This document shows positions 47,801-48,895 of a stretch of 48,895 bases of DNA, in pieces (position 1 is the stretch's first letter; each line of letters starts with the position of its first letter). Where the stretch lies: positions 1 through 48,895 of the forward strand of contig NW_003129729.1 of assembly GCF_000003605.2 (NCBI RefSeq), in the 5' to 3' direction. The position numbers were made by a program, and so were the translations under genes. The stretch comes from Saccoglossus kowalevskii. Taxonomy: Eukaryota; Hemichordata; Enteropneusta; Harrimaniidae. The notes beneath the pieces were generated by a model. The model was not told the origin of the DNA, did not search any database, and worked only from the letters and a program-made list of their open reading frames with translations.

Positions 47801-48895
47801 TGCTGAGGGCAGGATATGCATGTATTACGTTGATAGGGTGTAGAACGTTAAAGCAATGTTTAGAATGACATTAACACTCACCAGTGCAATTGTAATCATC
47901 TACCAGTAAATAACCATCCATACATTCACAATAGTATGACCCATTAGTATTAGTGCAATTATGATCACATTCATGCGTGCCAAGTTGACATTCATCAATG
48001 TCTATAATGGACAAAGCAATGTTATGAGATATAAAAGCAATGAAATGTTACTTGCTGAGGGCAGTATATGCATGTATTACGTTGATAATGTGTAGAATGT
48101 TAAAGCAATGTTTAGGATGACATTAACACTCACCAGTGCAATTGTAATCATCTACCAGTAAATAACCATCCATACATTCACAATAGTATGACCCATTAGT
48201 ATTAGTGCAATTATGATCACATTCATGTGTGCCAAGTTGACATTCATCATTATCTATATTAGACAAAGCAATGTTATGAGATATAAAAGCAATGACATGT
48301 TATTTGCTGAGGGCAGGATATGCATGTATTACGTTGATAGGGTGTAGAATGTTAAAGCAATGTCTAGAATGACATTAACACTCACCAGTGCAATTGTAAT
48401 CATCTACCAGTAAATAACCATCCATACATTCACAATAGTATGACCCATTAGTATTAGTGCAATTATGATCACATTCATGCGTGCCAAGTTGACATTCATC
48501 AATATCTATAATGGACAAAGCAATGTTATGAGATATGAAAGCATTGAAATGTTACTTGCAGAGTGCAGGATATGCATGCATTACGTTGCTAAGATGTAGA
48601 ATGTTAAAGCAATTTTTGGGATGACGTTAACACTCACCAGTGCAATTGTAATCATCTACCAGTAAATAACCATCCATACATTCACAATAATACGACCCAT
48701 TCGTATTAATGCAATTATGATCACATTCATGAGTGCCAAGTTGACATTCATCATTATCTATAATAGACGAAGAAAAGTAAAGAGATATAAAAGCAGTGGA
48801 ATTTAACTAGCAACGAGCAGGATATGCATGTATTACGTTGCTAAGGTGTAGAATGTTAAAGTAATATTTAGGATGGTATTAACACTCACCAGTGC
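1..48895 (-). CDS. Internal part of a giant multi-exon gene made of tandem cbEGF domains
   Basis: Seen: 195 minus-strand exons (193 complete), each 120 bp, starting after TATAG and ending before GTGAGT. The last base of one exon (G) plus the first two of the next (AT) make the Asp of the DIDEC motif, so all exons are phase 1-1 and join in frame. Each gives 40 residues with Cys at 5, 12, 16, 25, 27 and 39. DIDEC at 1-5 and [12 protein letters not shown] at 16-27 fit the calcium-binding EGF and Asx-hydroxylation patterns; the hydroxylation target is Asn18. One residue (Thr40) separates Cys6 from the next Asp1, as in rod-like fibrillin cbEGF pairs. Family knowledge: such domains bind Ca2+ and pair cysteines 1-3, 2-4, 5-6 in secreted or cell-surface proteins. 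Inference: a secreted or membrane-anchored fibrous protein. Neither end of the gene is here, so it could be fibrillin-like, Notch-like or a lineage-specific matrix protein. Splitting into several genes cannot be excluded, but no gap is visible. Confidence 0.85.
213..332 (-). CDS. Exon 2: cbEGF with rearranged cysteines
   Basis: Cys12 (second cysteine) is Arg (CGT) and Tyr37 is Cys (TGC), so the exon still encodes six cysteines but not in the EGF spacing. Asp29 is Ile and Glu11 is Lys. The exon has intact splice sites and length. This is the most diverged in-frame exon apart from 15847. Inference: a relaxed or decaying unit; a disulfide swap is conceivable but untested. Confidence 0.75.
6011..6130 (-). 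CDS. Exon 25: cbEGF whose intron is open
   Basis: A T-to-G change in the coding strand turns the usual TAA at the start of the next intron into GAA (plus strand cattcacactc near 5999). Without splicing the frame runs to 5925, adding about 28 residues with several cysteines (begins ECECHPKHC) before a stop. The splice donor itself is normal, so this is probably incidental. Confidence 0.6.
6011..8904 (-). CDS. cbEGF exons 25-36
   Basis: Left ends: 6011, 6263, 6515, 6766, 7018, 7270, 7522, 7774, 8026, 8281, 8533, 8785; all 120 bp. The intron left of 6011 is 134 bp (a TATATA expansion at about 5905), that left of 6766 is 131 bp (one g lost in gataggtgtag), and that left of 8281 is 135 bp (gtttgttta). 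Exon 6515 has Ser32. Exon 7018 has Ser15 and His37, removing a sequon and an aromatic residue. Exon 7270 has Ser24. Exon 8281 uses the weaker donor GTTAGT. The right part (7.5-8.83 kb) reappears at 18.35-19.93 kb. Confidence 0.85.
7496..8835. repeat. Five-unit block, left copy (pair at 18342-19935)
   Basis: Shared markers are ccatcagtatt, acgatatat, aaccctcac, ctcgccag, the shortened atgtaaagc with gtttgttta, and aaagcattg. The offset is 10,846 bp before exon 32 and 11,100 bp after, because the right copy contains one additional unit. Confidence 0.83.
8024..8025 (-). other. GC splice donor of exon 33
   Basis: Plus-strand ctcgccag gives G|GCGAGT on the coding strand. GC-AG introns are a known functional minority class when the rest of the donor is strong, as here. 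The same change occurs at 19124-19125 in the duplicated block. Confidence 0.8.
9041..9161 (-). pseudogene. Exon 37: frameshifted cbEGF exon
   Basis: One extra base (accacgtaaa at about 9062-9066) makes the exon 121 bp. Translation goes off frame after Leu32 and meets TGA a few codons later. The adjoining intron has four more single-base insertions within about 90 bp (gattatgc, gttattac, gaaatgtt, gaaatgac). Either a decayed unit or a poor consensus patch. Confidence 0.75.
9041..12437 (-). CDS. cbEGF exons 37-50
   Basis: Left ends: 9041 (121 bp, frameshifted), 9294, 9546, 9798, 10050, 10302, 10554, 10806, 11058, 11310, 11562, 11814, 12066, 12318. The intron left of 9041 is 136 bp with several single-base insertions; the other introns are 132 bp. 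Exons 9294 and 12318 lack a GT donor. Exon 9546 has Leu22 (tacaaccc). Exon 10302 has Asn24 and Asn29. Exon 11058 has Tyr20 in place of Asn20, which removes the Asn-Gly-Ser sequon; its copy at 27194 shares this. Exons 40-46 form most of the block repeated 16,136 bp to the right. Confidence 0.82.
9292..9293 (-). other. Dead splice donor (CT) of exon 38
   Basis: Plus-strand cactaagcag replaces cactcaccag, so the coding strand reads G|CTTAGT. Unspliced RNA would stop at once (ACT GCT TAG). Skipping the exon keeps frame. A GT five bases downstream is a poor alternative and would shift the frame. Confidence 0.85.
9701..11578. repeat. Seven-unit block, left copy (pair at 25837-27714)
   Basis: The same ordered set of rare markers occurs in both copies at a constant offset of 16,136 bp (64 units plus 8): aatttttggg, tctacaatgg, gctgaaggc, gggcaagat, atgtatgcc, attaggcaatg, ccatgcattc, gaacgtt, cataagtatt, aatggcatg, taatcgac. 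I noticed fewer than ten differences over about 1.88 kb. Confidence 0.85.
12316..12317 (-). other. Dead splice donor (CT) of exon 50
   Basis: Same G|CTTAGT change as at 9292, in a related block whose neighbour (exon 49) is also followed by an ordinary ataatggac intron. Confidence 0.85.
12438..12569 (-). other. Consensus 132-bp intron of the array
   Basis: This copy shows the commonest intron sequence. The donor reads G|GTGAGTG on the minus strand at its right end and the acceptor CCATTATAG at its left end. A plausible branch point is the A in CTCATAAC, about 23 nt before the acceptor; this is inferred from spacing only. In the frame of the upstream exon, unspliced RNA normally meets TAA four codons after the junction codon's start (GGT GAG TGT TAA), so retention truncates the protein. 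The 9-mer aaagcaatg (plus strand) occurs three times, at 12449, 12470 and 12538. Confidence 0.85.
12570..15715 (-). CDS. cbEGF exons 51-63
   Basis: Left ends: 12570, 12822, 13074, 13326, 13578, 13832, 14084, 14336, 14588, 14840, 15092, 15344, 15596; all 120 bp. The intron left of 13832 is 134 bp. Exons 12822 and 14336 have Met9 (catgcatgcc); 14336 also has Ala34. Exons 13578 and 15092 end CACCG (silent) and carry Phe32 (accaggaaat). Exon 15344 has Ser19 and Leu22 (catttgaatt with tacaaccc). Introns with tgcgggc and gatcggg lie right of 12570, 13074, 14084 and 14588. Exons 52-55 and 58-61 are copies 1,514 bp apart. Confidence 0.85.
12822..15189. repeat. 1,514-bp offset duplication (exons 52-55 and 58-61)
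   Basis: Exons 12822, 13074, 13326 and 13578 match 14336, 14588, 14840 and 15092 in order: Met9, tgcgggc intron, acaaggcaatg intron, then the Phe32 exon. The 2 bp over six units come from the 134-bp intron left of 13832. Confidence 0.82.
15847..15966 (-). CDS. Exon 64: in-frame but heavily substituted cbEGF exon
   Basis: Over a dozen changes from consensus fall in this exon, mostly a-to-c and g-to-a on the plus strand. Cys25 is Gly; Glu3 replaces Asp3; Lys11 and Lys20 appear. Length and both splice sites are intact. Changes continue into the neighbouring intron to about 16035. The odd base bias suggests sequencing or consensus error as much as decay. Confidence 0.65.
15847..18993 (-). CDS. 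cbEGF exons 64-76
   Basis: Left ends: 15847, 16100, 16352, 16604, 16856, 17108, 17360, 17612, 17864, 18116, 18368, 18620 (122 bp, frameshifted), 18874. The intron left of 15847 is 131 bp and that left of 16100 is 133 bp. Exon 15847 is heavily substituted and exon 17612 has a dead donor; both are listed separately. Exons 16352 and 17864 carry Leu22, as does 18116, which also has Ser19. Exon 18874 ends in T instead of G, so the codon shared with exon 18620 becomes TAT and Asp1 of that domain would be Tyr. Exons 75 and 76 look like a duplicated pair, since the matching stretch at 7.5-8.8 kb has one unit there. Confidence 0.78.
17610..17611 (-). other. Dead splice donor (CT) of exon 71
   Basis: Same change. 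The intron also shares tttaaaatg with exon 38, and the next unit to the right shares cttgatgaggg, which marks the pair as copies. Confidence 0.85.
18620..18741 (-). pseudogene. Exon 75: frameshifted cbEGF exon
   Basis: Two extra t bases (acatttcac near 18664 and gcaatttg near 18629) make the exon 122 bp. In coding order the first insertion falls just after Cys25, giving a TGA within about five codons. Splice sites are intact. Both insertions lengthen t-runs, a common long-read error type, and the unit is an extra copy compared with the 7.5-8.8 kb counterpart. Confidence 0.75.
19124..19125 (-). other. GC splice donor of exon 77
   Basis: Identical to the GC donor at 8024-8025, 11,100 bp away. 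Shared by descent within a duplicated block, so the change predates that duplication and was not purged. Confidence 0.8.
19126..23279 (-). CDS. cbEGF exons 77-93
   Basis: Left ends: 19126, 19381, 19633, 19885, 20137, 20389, 20641, 20893, 21145, 21397, 21649, 21901, 22153, 22405, 22657, 22909, 23160; all 120 bp. The intron left of 19381 is 135 bp and that left of 23160 is 131 bp. Exon 19126 has a GC donor, 19381 a GTTAGT donor, 22657 no donor. Exons 20137 and 21397 are the Phe32, CACCG type. Lys38 replaces Asn38 in 19633 and 21397, removing a sequon. Exon 22153 has Ser15 and Leu28; 22657 has His35; 23160 has Tyr15. Exons 84-93 match exons 146-155. Confidence 0.85.
20880..23391. repeat. Ten-unit block, left copy (pair at 36514-39025)
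   Basis: Exons 84-93 match exons 146-155 at a constant 15,634-bp offset. Shared markers are tgcgggc/gatcggg, acaagg or acaagc, caccggtg with accagg, catttgaatt, taatcgac, gcaactatg, gaagtag, gttaagg, actaagcag and gataggtgtag. About 17 differences noticed by eye. Beyond 23391 the similarity resumes with one unit (exon 94) missing from the right copy. Confidence 0.85.
22655..22656 (-). other. Dead splice donor (CT) of exon 91
   Basis: Same change, in a block that recurs 15,634 bp to the right with the same defect. The exon also has His35. Confidence 0.85.
23412..27817 (-). CDS. cbEGF exons 94-111
   Basis: Left ends: 23412, 23664, 23916, 24170, 24422, 24674, 24926, 25178, 25430, 25682, 25934, 26186, 26438, 26690, 26942, 27194, 27446, 27698; all 120 bp. 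The intron left of 24170 is 134 bp. Exon 23412 has Met9, 23664 has Ser32 and Leu22, 23916 is the Phe32 type. Exon 24926 lacks its donor. Exon 25682 has Gly35 and Asp30; 27698 also has Gly35. Exon 26438 has Asn29, 26690 has Ser32, 27194 has Tyr20. Exons 104-110 repeat exons 40-46 in the same order. Confidence 0.85.
24924..24925 (-). other. Dead splice donor (CT) of exon 100
   Basis: Same change, with the tttaaaatg and cttgatgaggg markers found around exons 38 and 71. Confidence 0.85.
25837..27714. repeat. Seven-unit block, right copy (pair at 9701-11578)
   Basis: Right-hand partner of the 16,136-bp offset pair. Similarity to the left copy ends at 27715, where atcacctacc replaces atcatctacc and different units follow. 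Confidence 0.85.
27950..28573 (-). CDS. cbEGF exons 112-114, with divergent introns
   Basis: Exons at 27950-28069, 28202-28321 and 28454-28573, all six-cysteine and 120 bp. Exon 113 has Lys28 and exon 114 has Ile28 (ATA). The introns between them, 28070-28201 and 28322-28453, belong to a separate type: next to the acceptor they read gacgaagaaaag or aatgaagaaaag instead of gacaaagcaatg, and further on gcagtggaatttaac. They lack two of the three aaagcaatg copies. The same type reappears only at 48758-48889. The stretch may mark an older part or a former edge of the array. Confidence 0.82.
28706..33622 (-). CDS. cbEGF exons 115-134
   Basis: Left ends: 28706, 28958, 29210, 29462, 29714, 29968, 30222, 30474, 30726, 30978, 31230, 31482, 31734, 31986, 32238, 32494, 32746, 32998, 33252, 33503; all 120 bp. 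Introns left of 29968, 30222 and 33252 are 134 bp (TATATA form), that left of 32494 is 136 bp (gtttgttta), that left of 33503 is 131 bp. Exons 28958 and 32494 use GTTAGT donors. Exon 29210 has Gly35; 29462 has Ser32; 29714 and 29968 have Met33 and Asn35; 30978 has Tyr2; 31230 has Val8 and His35; 32494 has Gln33; 32746 has Ser32 and Leu22; 33503 has His15. Exons 29968 (seventh Cys) and 33252 (lost acceptor) are listed separately. Confidence 0.84.
29968..30087 (-). CDS. Exon 120: cbEGF with a seventh cysteine (Gly30Cys)
   Basis: taacaatcc replaces taaccatcc, so the near-invariant Gly of the last EGF loop becomes Cys (GGT to TGT). All six normal cysteines remain. Also Met33 and Asn35, shared with exon 119 next to it. 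An unpaired cysteine could misfold the domain or allow an intermolecular bond. Confidence 0.75.
33372..33373 (-). other. Lost splice acceptor (TG for AG) of exon 133
   Basis: Plus strand reads cattatcaatag where other units have cattatctatag, so the coding strand has CTATTG|AT. This is the only acceptor lesion I found. Exon 133 would probably be skipped. It also has Lys26 in place of Glu26. Confidence 0.8.
33755..36646 (-). CDS. cbEGF exons 135-146 in a four-unit higher-order repeat
   Basis: Left ends: 33755, 34007, 34259, 34511, 34763, 35015, 35267, 35519, 35771, 36023, 36275, 36527; strictly 252 bp apart. Exons 135-138, 139-142 and 143-145 are successive copies of one four-unit set. Exon 34259 has Phe31; 34259, 35267 and 36275 all carry Leu22 (tacaaccc). 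Exon 34763 has a GA in place of the GT donor. Exon 36023 has a seventh cysteine. In exon 33755 the usual stop just inside the following intron is lost, so unspliced RNA would read on to 33669. Confidence 0.85.
34761..34762 (-). other. Dead splice donor (GA) of exon 139
   Basis: Plus-strand ctctccag gives G|GAGAGT. An independent T-to-A hit: the matching exons 135 and 143 of the 1008-bp repeat have normal donors. Retention would give GGA GAG TGT then stop. Confidence 0.85.
36023..36142 (-). CDS. Exon 144: cbEGF with a seventh cysteine (Tyr23Cys)
   Basis: aatagcatg replaces aatagtatg, so Tyr23 becomes Cys (TAC to TGC). This removes the aromatic residue required by the Asx-hydroxylation pattern. 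Absent from the matching exons 136 and 140 of the 1008-bp repeat, hence a recent change. Confidence 0.75.
36514..39025. repeat. Ten-unit block, right copy (pair at 20880-23391)
   Basis: Right-hand partner of the 15,634-bp offset pair. After 39025 it continues as a match to 23640-24150 at an offset of 15,382 bp, that is, one unit shorter. Confidence 0.85.
36779..40178 (-). CDS. cbEGF exons 147-160
   Basis: Left ends: 36779, 37031, 37283, 37535, 37787, 38039, 38291, 38543, 38794, 39046, 39298, 39552, 39808, 40059; all 120 bp. Introns left of 38794 and 40059 are 131 bp (gataggtgtag), left of 39552 134 bp, left of 39808 136 bp. Exons 37031 and 39298 are the Phe32, CACCG type. Exon 37283 has Ser19 and Leu22. 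Exon 37787 has Ser15 and Phe30. Exon 38039 has Asn29. Exon 38291 lacks a donor and has Glu3 for Asp3. Exon 39046 has Ser32; 39552 has Met9. Confidence 0.85.
38289..38290 (-). other. Dead splice donor (CT) of exon 153
   Basis: Same change as exon 91, its counterpart. This copy has gathered more differences: ttttcact in the intron and Glu3 in the exon. Confidence 0.85.
40311..45229 (-). CDS. cbEGF exons 161-180
   Basis: Left ends: 40311, 40563, 40815, 41067, 41319, 41575, 41827, 42079, 42331, 42585, 42837, 43089, 43341, 43593, 43847, 44099, 44351, 44605, 44857 (121 bp, frameshifted), 45110. Introns left of 42585, 43847 and 44605 are 134 bp; that left of 41575 is 136 bp. Met9 occurs in 40311, 41319, 42079 and 43089; 40311 also has His7. 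Ser32 occurs in 40563, 43341 and 44099. Phe32 occurs in 40815, 42331, 43593 and 44351. Exons 43593 (Lys20) and 43847 (Ser20) lose the Asn-Gly-Ser sequon. Exon 44099 has Asn36 and ends in a silent CACGG; 44605 has Asn13. Exon 43089 has a seventh cysteine. Confidence 0.84.
43089..43208 (-). CDS. Exon 172: cbEGF with a seventh cysteine (Tyr37Cys)
   Basis: gcaattgcaatc replaces gcaattgtaatc, so Tyr37 becomes Cys (TAC to TGC), as in exon 2. The exon also has Met9. Otherwise a normal unit with intact splice sites. Confidence 0.75.
44857..44977 (-). pseudogene. Exon 179: frameshifted cbEGF exon
   Basis: gtgaataaatcatcc replaces gtgaataaccatcc, one base longer, so the exon is 121 bp. The frame is lost after Asp29 and reaches TGA before Cys39. 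Splice sites are intact. Unlike exons 37 and 75, no other errors cluster nearby, so this looks more like a true mutation. Confidence 0.75.
45362..48895 (-). CDS. cbEGF exons 181-195
   Basis: Left ends: 45362, 45614, 45866, 46118, 46370, 46622, 46874, 47126, 47378, 47630, 47882, 48134, 48386, 48638; all 120 bp with 132-bp introns. Exon 195 is cut at 48890-48895. This is the most regular part of the array. Exons 45866 and 47630 have the GTTAGT donor. Exons 46874, 47378 and 47882 start GACATT instead of GATATT across the junction, a silent Asp1 change shared only with exon 28706. The last full intron, 48758-48889, is the divergent gacgaagaaaag type. Confidence 0.85.
46750..48230. repeat. 1008-bp offset duplication at the right end
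   Basis: tagaacgtt occurs at 46833 and 47841, 1008 bp apart. The following exons (46874 and 47882) share the aatgtct acceptor junction and the gcagtatatg/gataatgtg intron. The aatgtct junction also occurs in the exon starting at 47378, giving a 504-bp sub-rhythm. Confidence 0.82.

Larger units (their letters stand above)
1..48895 (-). repeat. 252-bp exon-plus-intron tandem array, about 194 units
   Basis: Exon left edges (the CAGTG or CGGTG after CTCAC on the plus strand) recur every 252 bp. I tracked every one from 213 to 48890: 193 steps, 48,677 bp, 41 bp more than 193 x 252. Deviating steps are 251, 253, 254, 255 or 256 bp. Three exons (121, 122 and 121 bp) and 23 introns explain all of them. 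No unit is interrupted by foreign DNA. Exon and intron look about equally similar between copies, which points to recent amplification and homogenisation. Confidence 0.97.

Noticed and set aside
1-48895. CRISPR array
   Set aside because: The period is 252 bp and the whole unit is conserved. There are no short repeats with unique spacers, and the unit encodes a spliced animal domain.
1-48895. Plain non-coding satellite DNA
   Set aside because: Six cysteines, the calcium motif, phase 1-1 borders, GT-AG sites and protected exon length are kept in nearly all units.
1-48895. Transposons, tRNA, rRNA or other genes within the array
   Set aside because: Every base falls in an exon-intron unit that I could place. 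No unit is interrupted and step lengths stay between 251 and 256 bp.
1-48895. Promoter, start codon, signal peptide, membrane segment or poly(A) site of the gene
   Set aside because: None is visible. TATATA in the 134-bp introns is a dinucleotide expansion next to the acceptor region, not a promoter, and gene ends must lie outside.
1-48895. O-fucose and O-glucose sites on the EGF domains
   Set aside because: Only three residues separate Cys12 and Cys16, and the first loop lacks the Ser-Pro/Ala pattern, so the known motifs do not fit.
1-48895. Naming the gene fibrillin, Notch or another known symbol
   Set aside because: Only tandem cbEGF is present, with no TB, LNR, ankyrin or other defining domain. 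Domain type alone does not give orthology.

Overview
The whole window is one tandem array: a unit of about 252 bp (34% GC in the consensus I counted by hand) repeated about 194 times with no other sequence between copies. Each unit is a complete exon plus a short intron on the minus strand. The exon is 120 bp, phase 1-1, and encodes one 40-residue calcium-binding EGF-like (cbEGF) domain. The intron is usually 132 bp, starts GTGAGT and ends TATAG. I located 195 exons: 193 complete and one partial at each edge (1-80 and 48890-48895). They are numbered 1-195 from left to right; transcription and protein order run from 195 to 1. If all complete exons were spliced, this window would supply about 7,720 residues of tandem cbEGF. 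The gene enters and leaves the window without a start, signal peptide, membrane segment, other domain, promoter or poly(A) end.

The organism is an animal. cbEGF domains with the Asx-hydroxylation motif on phase 1-1 exons are a metazoan extracellular-matrix/receptor design. The AT-rich sequence, very short introns and domain flavour suggest an invertebrate (perhaps a sponge or cnidarian), but the window does not settle this.

Layout: 1-5876 is an even-spaced run (exons 1-24). 5877-12437 holds the first 134-136 bp introns, a GC donor and the first copies of a block with a dead splice donor. 12438-15715 holds a 1514-bp offset duplication. 15847-18993 contains two stretches that look like decay or poor consensus. 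19126-28573 carries copies of material at 7.5-11.6 kb, then three units with a divergent intron. 28706-33622 is mixed units. 33755-36600 is a four-unit (1008 bp) higher-order repeat in almost three copies. 36514-39025 is a copy of 20880-23391. 39298-45229 is a mosaic of the same unit types. 45362-48895 has another 1008-bp offset copy and ends in the divergent intron type.

The array is therefore organised like a higher-order satellite, but its unit is a coding exon with working splice sites. Exon length is kept far better than intron length (3 of 193 exons against 23 of 194 introns deviate). Most variation falls on silent sites, residue 2, residue 7, residue 17 or residue 32. Because every exon is frame-neutral, copy-number change, exon skipping and unequal exchange all keep the reading frame. 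Plus-strand open frames of 60-79 codons are antisense shadows of the repeat and are not annotated.
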